Positions 25,287 to 33,583 of a stretch of DNA of 64,000 nucleotides are shown here, one piece after another; position 1 is the first letter of the stretch, and the number at the start of each line of letters is the position of its first letter. The stretch is taken from NCBI RefSeq assembly GCF_018531495.1, contig NZ_JAHDTI010000002.1:496001-560000 (forward strand). Reading direction: 5' to 3'. Both the position numbers and the translations under genes were made by a program. Below the pieces are notes generated by a model that saw nothing but the letters and a program-made list of their open reading frames with translations, did not search any database and was not told where the DNA came from. Source of the stretch: Nonomuraea sediminis (GTDB lineage: Bacteria; Actinomycetota; Actinomycetes; Streptosporangiales; Streptosporangiaceae).

Positions 25287-25847
25287 CTAATCCCCGGTCA
25301 TCAGGATGAAGGTGAACCCGGCGATCCTCGTACGGCGTAGCGGAATGTCGCACTTGATCCGGCGCAGCACCTCGTTCCTGCTGAGGCCGAGTCCCTGCGC
25401 GATGAGCCAGTCCGGGCGCACCGGCACCGGATCCTCGAAGACGACCTCCACCTGGACCGGCCACGCCTCGTCGAGCCGTGCCGACGGGGTGTCCAGCCGC
25501 CAGGCCCCGTTCCAGTCCAGGGTGAAGCGGTTGCGCCGGGCGAGCAGCGGATCCAGCAGCGTGGACGCCACCAGCTCCGGATCGTTGGCGTGGTAGCCGC
25601 CGAGCTCGGCGGGATCGAAGGAGCTGACCGGCGCTCGCCCGTGCACGGTGAGCTTGATCGTCCGATCGCAGGACACGCAGCGGACCAGCAGCCACACGTC
25701 CAGCAGCTTGCCGTTGGCGTTGACGCGGAACCTGCCATCGCCGGTGGTGGCCGACTCCGACCCACAGTCCACGCACCGCAACGACAGCAGAGGCAGCCTG
25801 GTCCGACGAACGACCCAGGGCAGCACAGTATGAGGTTGTGAAGACAT
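25287..25847 (-). CDS. DUF1062 domain protein
   Basis: 186 aa. Family landmarks: LRCVDCGSES, FRVNANGKLLDVWLLVRC-VSCDRTIKLTVHGR, FDPAELGGYHANDPELV, FTLDWNGAWRLD. The two CxxC pairs suggest a zinc ribbon. DUF1062 proteins are small cytoplasmic proteins of unknown function. It is monocistronic; its upstream region is a 124-bp inverted-repeat-bounded segment. Confidence 0.85.
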   Translation of the reverse strand: MSSQPHTVLPWVVRRTRLPLLSLRCVDCGSESATTGDGRFRVNANGKLLDVWLLVRCVSCDRTIKLTVHGRAPVSSFDPAELGGYHANDPELVASTLLDPLLARRNRFTLDWNGAWRLDTPSARLDEAWPVQVEVVFEDPVPVRPDWLIAQGLGLSRNEVLRRIKCDIPLRRTRIAGFTFILMTGD

Positions 25848-25855
25848 GATCTCTC

Positions 25856-25979
25856 TAGACCTGACACGAGGCCGATTGCGCGCGGCCTCAAACGCTGTAT
25901 GACCGGGCGCACATGGGCAGCCCGGCAGAGCCGACGGGAGGGTCGGCTTGAAGGTGAGCGGAGAAAGGTGTCAGGTCTA
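25856..25979. repeat. 124-bp segment with 12-bp perfect terminal inverted repeats
   Basis: TAGACCTGACAC (25856-25867) and GTGTCAGGTCTA (25968-25979). Inside is a short AGCCGAC/GTCGGCT hairpin. It starts 8 bp upstream of the DUF1062 start codon. Size and ends look like a miniature inverted-repeat element, but no target duplication is evident; a paired operator is the alternative. Confidence 0.55.
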
Positions 25980-26190
25980 AAGAGCAGGCGGGGTCACGCG
26001 GTTTTGTCCTCTGTCCTCACTGCGACGTGTCGCAGGCAACCTACGGGAACGCGGAAGGAAGGCTCAATCGGTTTTCCGGCGGTGGCGGTCTCTGCCGCTT
26101 GGGAGCGGTCGGTGGCGGCGGCTCGTCGTACGAGAAGGCCCCCAGAAGGCCCTAGCCGTGCAAGAAGGCCCCCGTACGGCCGGGAGGCTC

Positions 26191-27366
26191 CTATGCGGAC
26201 CGCAGGGCGAGGAGCATCGATTCCACGGCGATCTGGGGGTTGACGTTGGCGTCGAGGCGCTCGCGGCACTGCATGATCGCGTCGATCCGCCGCAGCGTCT
26301 CCTCAGGCGTGCTCACTCGCGCCAGCTGATCAAGATCAAAACGAAGATCGTCGTTGGCCAGCTCCACCCGCGCCCCGAACTGCATCGCGAGCACATCCCG
26401 GTAATACGCCACGAGCTCGAGCAGCGCCCCGTCCAGCGAGTCACGCTTGATGCGCGTGGCACGCGACTTCTGCCGGTCCTCAAGCTCCTTCAAAGCCCCG
26501 GCCCCACCCCGGACCAGCCCGCGGTTGAGCCCCTTGCCCGTGGACCCCTCACCGTACAGACGCCGCAGCTCGGTGGTCTCCGACTCGTTGAGCGCGGTGG
26601 TGGCCGAGGTGGCCTCCTCCTCGGCGGTCTTGACCAGGCGTTCGGCCGCCGAGATGCACTCGCCGACCCCGGTCAGCGAGCGGGGGATGGACAGGACAGC
26701 CTCGCGCCGCTGCCGCGCACCCTCGTCGAGCGCGAGCGCCCGGGCACGCGAGATGTGCCCCTGAGCCGCGCGGGCGGCGAAGCGGGCCGTCTCCCACGGG
26801 ACGCTGTCGCGGGTGGCCAGCACGTGCGCGACGGCCTCGGTGGCCGGCGTGGTCAGCGTGATGACCCGGCAGCGCGACCGGATGGTGATCACCAGGTCGT
26901 CGGGCGCGGGCGAGCAGAGCAGCCACACCGTCCGCGGCGGCGGCTCCTCGATGGCCTTGAGCAGCGCGTTCGCGGCCGACTCCGTGGCACGGTCGGCGTC
27001 CTCGAACAGGATCACCCGCCAGCGCCCCTGGGTGGGAGCTCCGGCCGCGCGCAGGATGAGCTCGCGGGTCTGCTTGACGCTGTAGGACAGGCCTTGGGGC
27101 CGCACCGACTCCAGGTCGGGATGGGAGCCGATCATCACCTGGTGGCACTGGTCGCAATGGCCGCACCCGCCGTCAGGACACAGCAGCGCCGCGGCGAAGG
27201 CCCTGGCCGCCTCCTCCCGACCGGAGCCGGGCGGGCCGGTGAACAGCCAGGCGTGCGTCATGCCCGTGCCCCGGCCGCCCTCGACGACCTCGCGCGCCGC
27301 CGCGGCCGCCCGCGACAGTACGGCTACCGCCTGGTCCTGACCGATGAGGTCGTCGAATACAGCCAC
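26191..27366 (-). CDS. holB: DNA polymerase III subunit delta'
   Basis: 391 aa, GTG 27366. Clamp-loader delta' subunit of the replisome. AAA+ N-terminal domain: FDDLIGQDQAVAVLSRA, a P-loop GPPGSGREE in which the usual Lys is Arg (delta' is commonly non-hydrolysing), zinc-binding Cys cluster CPDGGCGHCDQC, LFEDADRATESAANALLKAIEEPP, and RSRC (SRC motif, arginine finger). The C-terminal collar domain follows. It lies 9 bp downstream of tmk in the same operon. Confidence 0.95.
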   Translation of the reverse strand: MAVFDDLIGQDQAVAVLSRAAAAAREVVEGGRGTGMTHAWLFTGPPGSGREEAARAFAAALLCPDGGCGHCDQCHQVMIGSHPDLESVRPQGLSYSVKQTRELILRAAGAPTQGRWRVILFEDADRATESAANALLKAIEEPPPRTVWLLCSPAPDDLVITIRSRCRVITLTTPATEAVAHVLATRDSVPWETARFAARAAQGHISRARALALDEGARQRREAVLSIPRSLTGVGECISAAERLVKTAEEEATSATTALNESETTELRRLYGEGSTGKGLNRGLVRGGAGALKELEDRQKSRATRIKRDSLDGALLELVAYYRDVLAMQFGARVELANDDLRFDLDQLARVSTPEETLRRIDAIMQCRERLDANVNPQIAVESMLLALRSA

Positions 27367-27375
27367 GAGGCAAGG

Positions 27376-29409
27376 CTAGTCGCGGATGGCGGGCATCGTG
27401 CCGGTGACGTCCTCCGACTCCTGCGGCACCGGGTCGGGCAGGATCTCGCGCACGCGGTCCTGGATCTGCCGGGTGATCTCCTCGGACGGCAGCGTGCCGT
27501 CGACCACCAGGTAGCGGCCGGGCTCGGCGGCGGCCAGCGCCCTGAACTCCTTGCGCACCGCCTCGTGGAACTCCAGCGGCTCGGACTCGATCCGGTCGGC
27601 CGCGCCGCCCAGCCGGGTCAGCCCCACCTCGGGCGGCGTGTCGATGAGCACGGTCAGGTGCGGCACCAGCCCGCCGGTGGCCCAGGCGTTGACCTGGGCC
27701 ACGTCGGACGGGTCAAGCGCCCGCCCGGCGCCCTGGTAGGCCAGCGAGGAGTCGACGTAGCGGTCGGTGACCACGATCGAGCCGCGCAGGAGCGCGGGCC
27801 TGATGACCTTCTCCACGTGCTCGGCCCGGTCGGCCGCGTACAGCAGGGCCTCGGCGCGCGGCGACAGGCCGCGCTCGGCGGCGTCGAGCAGGATGGCCCG
27901 CAGCCGCATGCCCACCTTGGTGGATCCGGGCTCGCGGGTCTGCACGACGTCGTAGCCCTGGTCGCGCAGCCAGATGGCCAGCAGCCGCGACTGGGTGGTC
28001 TTGCCGGATCCCTCGCCGCCCTCGAAGGCCACGAACATCCCGGGCAGTTGCTCGTCCACCTCGGGCTTGTACTGCTCGCCGCGCAGCGCCGCGAGCAGGT
28101 CGTCGGACAGCGCGATGCCGGGCCGGTCGTCCATGTGGCGCAGCGACAGTACGCCCACGACCGCCGCAAGCACGCCGGCGATCAGCAGCACCAGGTTGGT
28201 GCCGTCGAAGGCGTAGGTGATCTGGCCGAGCTGCACCGTGCGCTTGTCGAACAGCGCTGCCAGCGGGTTGGCCACGGCCACCACGAGCAGCAGCACGACC
28301 CGGGCGGTGGACTGCAGGAAGGAGAAGGTGCGGCCGCGCAGCGCGTCCTCGACCTCCAGGCCGATCAGCGTGTAGCCGATGATCCAGGCGATGCCCGCGA
28401 ACGCCCCGAGCAGGGCGGTCAGCATGACCACGATCACCAGGTTGTGGACGAGCGCGAGCGCGGCGAGCACCACGCCGGCCGAGACGATCGACACGCCGAA
28501 CATCCGCCGCCGCGACAGGCCGCTCAGCAGCCGCGGCCCGAAGAACATGCCGGCGGCCATGCCGACGAAGACCGCGCCGAACATCGTGCCGTAGGCCGCG
28601 TCACCGCCGCCCTGCGCCAGCACGTACACCTTGGCGACGCCGACGACCGCGCCGCCCGCGGCGAAGGCGCCGAGCATGCCGATGACCAGGCCGCGCACGA
28701 GCCGGTTGGTGCCGATGTAGCGCCAGCCGTCGATGATCTGCCGCAGCACCGACGGGGTGGAGATCGCGCCGCCGCGCCGCGGGATGCCGCTCAGCGTGAA
28801 GATCAGCAGGGCCGACACCAGGTAGGCCAGGGCGTTGAGGCCCAGCGCCAGCGAGGTCGGCTGGAGCAGCGACGCGGTGGTGTGCAGCAGGTCGTCCGCC
28901 ACCGACAGCAGGGCGAACAGCGCGGCCGCGACCGGTGCGGTGCCGTAGGTGACCAGCAGGCTGATCCGGTTGGCGGCCTCGAGCTGTTGCTTGGGCACCA
29001 GGTTGGGGATGGTGGCGTCCTTGGCCGGCACCCAGAACAGGTTCACGCACTCGATGAGGAGCGTCGCGATGATGATCCACTGGTATCTGCCGACGAACGG
29101 GATGGACACCACGATGGCGAAGCGCGCCAGGTCTGCCACGACCATGGTCAGCCGCCGGTCGAACCGGTCGGCGAAGGCCCCGGCCAGCGGCCCGAGCAGC
29201 ACCGCGGGCAGCATCTTGGCGACGAAGACGCCGCCGACCGCCAGGGACTGGTTGCGGAAGCCGCCCTCGGTCAGGTTGGCGGCCAGCGCGGTGAGCGCGA
29301 GGATGTTCAGCCAGTCGCCCAGGCTGCAGACCGACGCGGCCGTCCACAGTCGGCGGAACGGCGCGTTAGCCAGCACGTTTGTGGGCCGGCGTCGGCCAGG
29401 GGCGCTCAT
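27376..29409 (-). CDS. tmk: MFS transporter - thymidylate kinase fusion
   Basis: 677 aa, ATG 29409 (MSAPGRRRPTNVLANAPFRRLW). Residues 1 to about 425 form a major-facilitator membrane domain with roughly 12 helices. About 460-677 are a complete dTMP kinase: P-loop EGGEGSGKTTQ, TREPGSTKVG, the DRY(V/Y) motif in VVTDRYVDSSLAYQG, RIESEPLEFHE. The kinase makes dTDP for DNA synthesis. Such fusions are known in actinomycetes; the transporter's substrate is not established. Operon with holB. Confidence 0.94.
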   Translation of the reverse strand: MSAPGRRRPTNVLANAPFRRLWTAASVCSLGDWLNILALTALAANLTEGGFRNQSLAVGGVFVAKMLPAVLLGPLAGAFADRFDRRLTMVVADLARFAIVVSIPFVGRYQWIIIATLLIECVNLFWVPAKDATIPNLVPKQQLEAANRISLLVTYGTAPVAAALFALLSVADDLLHTTASLLQPTSLALGLNALAYLVSALLIFTLSGIPRRGGAISTPSVLRQIIDGWRYIGTNRLVRGLVIGMLGAFAAGGAVVGVAKVYVLAQGGGDAAYGTMFGAVFVGMAAGMFFGPRLLSGLSRRRMFGVSIVSAGVVLAALALVHNLVIVVMLTALLGAFAGIAWIIGYTLIGLEVEDALRGRTFSFLQSTARVVLLLVVAVANPLAALFDKRTVQLGQITYAFDGTNLVLLIAGVLAAVVGVLSLRHMDDRPGIALSDDLLAALRGEQYKPEVDEQLPGMFVAFEGGEGSGKTTQSRLLAIWLRDQGYDVVQTREPGSTKVGMRLRAILLDAAERGLSPRAEALLYAADRAEHVEKVIRPALLRGSIVVTDRYVDSSLAYQGAGRALDPSDVAQVNAWATGGLVPHLTVLIDTPPEVGLTRLGGAADRIESEPLEFHEAVRKEFRALAAAEPGRYLVVDGTLPSEEITRQIQDRVREILPDPVPQESEDVTGTMPAIRD

Positions 29410-29535
29410 AGTGTCAGCGTATCCAGGTGCTCGCGGGTGGGGGGAACACACGAGACTCGCCGGACATACCGGTTCGCTCGTCGCCGAGAGTAATACGTCC
29501 GCGGTGCCGCGCGCATGGTACACCCCCGGAATTGG

Positions 29536-30036
29536 TCATGAAAAACTCGTCTCTTCCGTACGGCGGACCGCCTCGATCACGGGTGTCCACGCCTGCCGAA
29601 CGGGCCCCGGGAGGTCCAATTCGCCCCAGCAGTCCACCAGCAGCGCACCGTCGATCGATCCGAGCAGGTCATCCGGGGTGCCCGAGCGCAGCAGCCGCGT
29701 GTAGACCTCGCGCCGCCGCCCGCCAGGCACGGCGAGCGCCCTGCCCACCGGCAGCCGCCACAGCCGGTCGGGCACGTGGAAGCCTCCTGGGTGGCGGGTG
29801 AACTCCACCTTCTGCTCCAGCGCGAGCCGGAACCCGGCCGCGTCCAGGATCCGCCCCGCGGTCTCGAGCGTGGGCGACTTGCGCCCATGCTCGTAGGCGG
29901 ACAGCGTGGTGCGCGACGTGCCGCTGGCCTCGGCCAGCGCGGTCTGGTTGAGGCTGGCCGCATGCCTGGCCCGCTTGATCAGCATGCCGCCCGACTCGGC
30001 CCAGAACCGTACGTCGGGTACGGGGAGTGATCCCAT
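29536..30036 (-). CDS. XRE-family helix-turn-helix protein
   Basis: 166 aa. ATG 30036 has GGAGG 5 bp upstream (an in-frame GTG at 30042 lies inside that box). HTH_3: LIKRARHAASLNQTALAEASGTSRTTLSAYEHGRKSPTL, then RILDAAGFRLAL. The remaining 100 residues contain no known domain. It lies between topA and tmk on the same strand. Confidence 0.88.
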   Translation of the reverse strand: MGSLPVPDVRFWAESGGMLIKRARHAASLNQTALAEASGTSRTTLSAYEHGRKSPTLETAGRILDAAGFRLALEQKVEFTRHPGGFHVPDRLWRLPVGRALAVPGGRRREVYTRLLRSGTPDDLLGSIDGALLVDCWGELDLPGPVRQAWTPVIEAVRRTEETSFS

Positions 30037-30077
30037 CGTCACCTCCGTTGGTAGCCGATGGGATACTACTCCGATTC

Positions 30078-32768
30078 TTAGGGCTTCGTGGCCGGTTTCT
30101 TGGCGGGAGCCTTCTTGGCCGGCGCCTTGCGCGTGGTCGTCTTCTTGGGCGCCGGAGCCCGCTCGCGCCGCTCGGCCAGCAGCTCGGCCGCCCGCTCGGT
30201 CGTGATGTCCTCGACCGTGTCGCCCTTGCGCAGCGAGGCGTTGGTCTCGCCGTCGGTCACGTACGGGCCGAAGCGCCCCTCCTTGACCACGATCGGCTTC
30301 TTGGAGTTGGGGTCCTCACCCAGCTCGCGCAGCGGCGCGGCGGCGGCCGCCCGCCCCCTGCCCCGCGGCTTGGGCTGCGCGAACAGCTCCTTGGCCTGCT
30401 CGATCGTGACCGAGAACAGGTCATCCTCCGAGGCCAGCGAGCGCGAGTCGGTGCCCTTCTTCAGGTACGGGCCGAACTTCCCGTTGTACGCCATGACCTG
30501 CTCGCCCTCGAGCTCGCCGACGACCCGCGGGATCGACAGCAGCTTGAGCGCGTCCTCCAGCGTGATCGTGTCCAGCGACATCGTCTTGAACAGCGAGCTC
30601 GTGCGCGGCTTGGGGGCATCGGCCTTCTTGGCCCGCGTCGTCTTCTTCGCCGTCTCCTCGGCCGCCGCGGGCAGGATCTCGGTGACGTACGGGCCGAACC
30701 GGCCGTCCTTGGCCACGATCATGTTGCCGGACACCGGGTCGTGGCCCAGCTCGCGGTCGCCGGTCGGGCGCGAGAACAGCTCCTCGGCCTTCTCGGCGGT
30801 CAGCTCGTCGGGCGTCATGTCCTCGGGCACGTTCACCCGGGCACCGTCACGGTCCAGATAGGGCCCGTACCGGCCGACCCGCAGCACGATGTCGCTGCCC
30901 CTGACGGGGAAGGAGCTGATCTCCTTGGCGTCGATCTCGCCGAGATCGGTCACCATCTCCTTGAGACCCTCGTCGCCTTCGCCGCCGTAGTAGAAGCGCT
31001 GCAGCTCGGGCACGCGCTCCGCCCGGTCGTTGGCGATGTCGTCGAGGACCTTCTCCATCTCGGCCGTGAAGTCGTAGTCGACCAGGTTGCCGAAGTGCTG
31101 CTCCAGCAGGTTGACCACGGCGAAGGCCAGGAACGACGGCACCAGCGCCGTCCCCTTCTTGAAGACGTATCCCCGGTCGAGGATCGTGCCGATGATCGAG
31201 GCGTACGTCGAAGGCCGCCCGATCTCGCGCTCCTCCAGCTCCTTGACCAGCGACGCCTCGGTGTAGCGGGCGGGCGGCTTGGTGGCGTGCGCCGCCACGT
31301 CCAGCCGCGCCAGCGAGAGCGCCTGGCCCTCCTCCAGGGTCGGCAGCCGCTTCTCGGAGTCGTCGCGGTCGGCGGTGGAGTCGTCCACGCTCTCGACGTA
31401 GGCCTTCAGGAAGCCGTAGAAGGTGATCGTCCGGCCCGAGGCGTTGAACTCCACGTCCTCGCCGGCGTTCGAGCGGCCGGCCACCTTCACGGTGATCGAC
31501 TCGCCCTGAGCGTCCTTCATCTGCGAGGCCACCGTGCGCTGCCAGATCAGCTCGTACAGGCGGAACATGTCGCCCGACAGCCCGGTCTCGCCGGGCGTGC
31601 GGAACTCCTCGCCCGACGGGCGGATCGCCTCGTGCGCCTCCTGCGCGCTCTTGACCTTGCTGGCGTACACGCGCGGCTTGTCGGGCACGTAGGCCGCGCC
31701 GTACAGCTTGATCGCCTGGGAGCGGGCGGCCGCGACGGCCGTCTCCGACAGCGTGATGCTGTCGGTACGCATGTAGGTGATGAAGCCGTTCTCGTACAGC
31801 CGCTGCGCCACCTGCATCGTGTACTTCGCCGAGAAGCCCAGCTTGCGGCTGGCCTCCTGCTGCAGGGTGGTCGTCCTGAAGGGCGCGTACGGCTTGCGCG
31901 TGTACGGCTTGCGCTCGACCGACTTGACCGCGTACGACGAGTCCGCCAGACGGGCCGCCAGCTCACCGGCGGCGGCCTCCGACAGGTGCAGGACGTCGTT
32001 GTTCTTGAGCTGCCCGGTGCTGGCGAAGTCGCGGCCCTGCGCGACCCGCTTGCCGTCGACCGTGTTCAGCGTGGCGGTGAAGTCGCGCGGGCGCTCGTCG
32101 GGATTGCCGGTGTCGAACAGCGCCGACAGGTCCCAGTAGTTGGCGACCGTGAAGGCCATCCGCTCGCGCTCGCGCTCGACCACCAGCCTGGTCGCGACCG
32201 ACTGCACGCGGCCGGCCGACAGGCGCGGCTTGACCTTCTTCCACAGGACCGGGCTGACCTCGTAGCCGTAGAGACGGTCGAGGATGCGCCGGGTCTCCTG
32301 GGCGTCGACGAGGCGCAGGTTCAGGTCGCGCGGGTTGGCCACGGCCTCCTGGATGGCGTGCGGGGTGATCTCGTGGAAGACCATGCGGTGGACCGGCACC
32401 TTGGGCTTGAGCACCTCGCGCAGGTGCCAGGCGATGGCCTCGCCCTCGCGGTCCTCGTCAGTGGCGAGGTAGAGCTCGTCGGCGTCCTTCAGGAGCTGCT
32501 TGAGCTTGTTGACCTGCGACTTCTTGTCGTTGTTGACGACGTACAGCGGCTCGAACGCGTGCTCCACGTTGACGCCGAGACGCGCCCACGCCTCCCCCTT
32601 GTACTTCTCGGGGATGTCGTCGGCCTTCTCCGGCAGGTCACGGATGTGGCCGATACTGGATTCGACGATGTAGCCGCGCCCGAGGTACCCGGCGATCGTC
32701 TTCGCCTTGGCCGGCGACTCGACGATCACCAGGCGTGTTCCGCCGGCGCTGCCGTTCTTGGCTGGCAC
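30078..32768 (-). CDS. topA: DNA topoisomerase I
   Basis: About 896 aa from GTG 32768; an ATG at 32798 would add ten unconserved residues. Type IA topoisomerase relaxing negative supercoils. TOPRIM domain at the N-terminus (TRLVIVESPAKAKTIAGYLG, YLATDEDREGEAIAWH), active-site Tyr in NGFITYMRTDSITLS (about residue 330). The C-terminus has Topo_C repeats without zinc-binding cysteines (FGPYVTE, FGPYLKKG) and a Lys/Ala-rich tail (KKTTTRKAPAKKAPAKKPATKP region), the actinobacterial form. Confidence 0.96.
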   Translation of the reverse strand: MPAKNGSAGGTRLVIVESPAKAKTIAGYLGRGYIVESSIGHIRDLPEKADDIPEKYKGEAWARLGVNVEHAFEPLYVVNNDKKSQVNKLKQLLKDADELYLATDEDREGEAIAWHLREVLKPKVPVHRMVFHEITPHAIQEAVANPRDLNLRLVDAQETRRILDRLYGYEVSPVLWKKVKPRLSAGRVQSVATRLVVERERERMAFTVANYWDLSALFDTGNPDERPRDFTATLNTVDGKRVAQGRDFASTGQLKNNDVLHLSEAAAGELAARLADSSYAVKSVERKPYTRKPYAPFRTTTLQQEASRKLGFSAKYTMQVAQRLYENGFITYMRTDSITLSETAVAAARSQAIKLYGAAYVPDKPRVYASKVKSAQEAHEAIRPSGEEFRTPGETGLSGDMFRLYELIWQRTVASQMKDAQGESITVKVAGRSNAGEDVEFNASGRTITFYGFLKAYVESVDDSTADRDDSEKRLPTLEEGQALSLARLDVAAHATKPPARYTEASLVKELEEREIGRPSTYASIIGTILDRGYVFKKGTALVPSFLAFAVVNLLEQHFGNLVDYDFTAEMEKVLDDIANDRAERVPELQRFYYGGEGDEGLKEMVTDLGEIDAKEISSFPVRGSDIVLRVGRYGPYLDRDGARVNVPEDMTPDELTAEKAEELFSRPTGDRELGHDPVSGNMIVAKDGRFGPYVTEILPAAAEETAKKTTRAKKADAPKPRTSSLFKTMSLDTITLEDALKLLSIPRVVGELEGEQVMAYNGKFGPYLKKGTDSRSLASEDDLFSVTIEQAKELFAQPKPRGRGRAAAAAPLRELGEDPNSKKPIVVKEGRFGPYVTDGETNASLRKGDTVEDITTERAAELLAERRERAPAPKKTTTRKAPAKKAPAKKPATKP

Positions 32769-32959
32769 GCTGCTACCTACCTCGCTGTTCGCTCGCAATT
32801 CCCCCTGCCATGAGCAGGCACAGATCTGAAAGGTAACCCGACTCGCGGATTTTTCCTTCCCCCGGGGCTACCCACTACCTTCCGAGTCCACCCACAAGGA
32901 CGCAGAATAAAGCCCACTGAGCAGCATCGCGCCCTGACTCACCCTGGAGACTAATCGTT

Positions 32960-33145
32960 GTGCTCGACTACTCCTACATGGATATCTTCATTCCGCGCGA
33001 CATCAGCCGTGAAGCCGCACGTCAACTGCTGACCGAACACGCAGAGTACGGCCAGTGGGAGCTCTCCCGAGTACGGAAGTACCCAGACGGGAGCCGCCAG
33101 GTACGACTGCGCCGGAAGATACTACGCGTTCGCAGCACCCTCTAA
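32960..33145 (+). CDS. DUF5703 family protein
   Basis: 61 aa, GTG start. The phrases LDYSYMDIFIPR, WELSRVRKYPDGSRQVRLRRKI and the ending RVRSTL match the actinobacterial DUF5703 family of unknown function. Divergent from topA. No membrane or signal segment. Confidence 0.82.
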   Translation: MLDYSYMDIFIPRDISREAARQLLTEHAEYGQWELSRVRKYPDGSRQVRLRRKILRVRSTL

Positions 33146-33179
33146 CAGCATGGCTTTGCCCGCCTCAGGCCGCGCCCCC

Positions 33180-33386
33180 GAGACGGGCAAACCCTACTTG
33201 GCCTGCGCGCCTCAGGACCCCGGCCAGAGCTGCGACTGTCCCCTCAATGAGACGGGCAAACCCTACTTGGCCTGCCCGCCTCAGGACCCCGGCCAGAGCC
33301 GCGACTGTCCCCTCAATGAGACGGGCAAACCCTACTTGGCCTGCGCGCCTCAGGACCCCGGCCACAGCCGCGACTGTCCCCTCTAT
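33180..33386 (+). repeat. 69-bp tandem repeat, three units
   Basis: Units begin at 33180, 33249 and 33318 with GAGACGGGCAAACCCTACTT and are over 95 % identical. The period is a multiple of 3, and frames stay open on both strands; in one plus frame each unit encodes TGKPYLACxPQDPGQSxDC. No RBS precedes the first ATG (33150), so coding is doubtful. Further GGGCAAAGC hairpin-like elements follow to 33480. Confidence 0.85.
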
Positions 33387-33497
33387 GAGATGGGCAAAGC
33401 CACGTGGCTCTGCCTGTCGGGCAAAGCATCGTGCTTTCCCCCGCCGATCCAGGGCAAAGCATCCGGTGCTTCGCCAACGTTTTGGCGAAGCAACTGA

Positions 33498-33532
33498 GCT
33501 TCGCCCGTCCCCTGGTGGGGAACGGGCGAAGC
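33498..33532. terminator. Terminator downstream of the chaplin gene
   Basis: GCTTCGCCCGT and ACGGGCGAAGC flank a 13-nt loop; 11-bp perfect stem 50 bp beyond the chaplin stop. Confidence 0.75.
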
Positions 33533-33583
33533 GGTCTTCTCGCTCAGCCGATCACCGGATGTGAGCGGCCGGCCGTACCTGAA

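Noticed and set aside
26158..29493. Plus-strand 1.1-kb-codon open frame across holB and tmk
   Set aside because: Antisense shadow; composition is Arg/Gly/His/Gln repetitive, whereas the minus strand encodes recognisable HolB and Tmk motifs.
30027..32813. Plus-strand long open frame across topA
   Set aside because: Antisense shadow of topoisomerase I, no start signal or motifs.
33150..33497. Repeat-containing open frame as a multi-core precursor peptide
   Set aside because: No RBS before the ATG, all frames on both strands remain open through the 69-bp repeats, and no modification genes are adjacent. Kept as a minisatellite.
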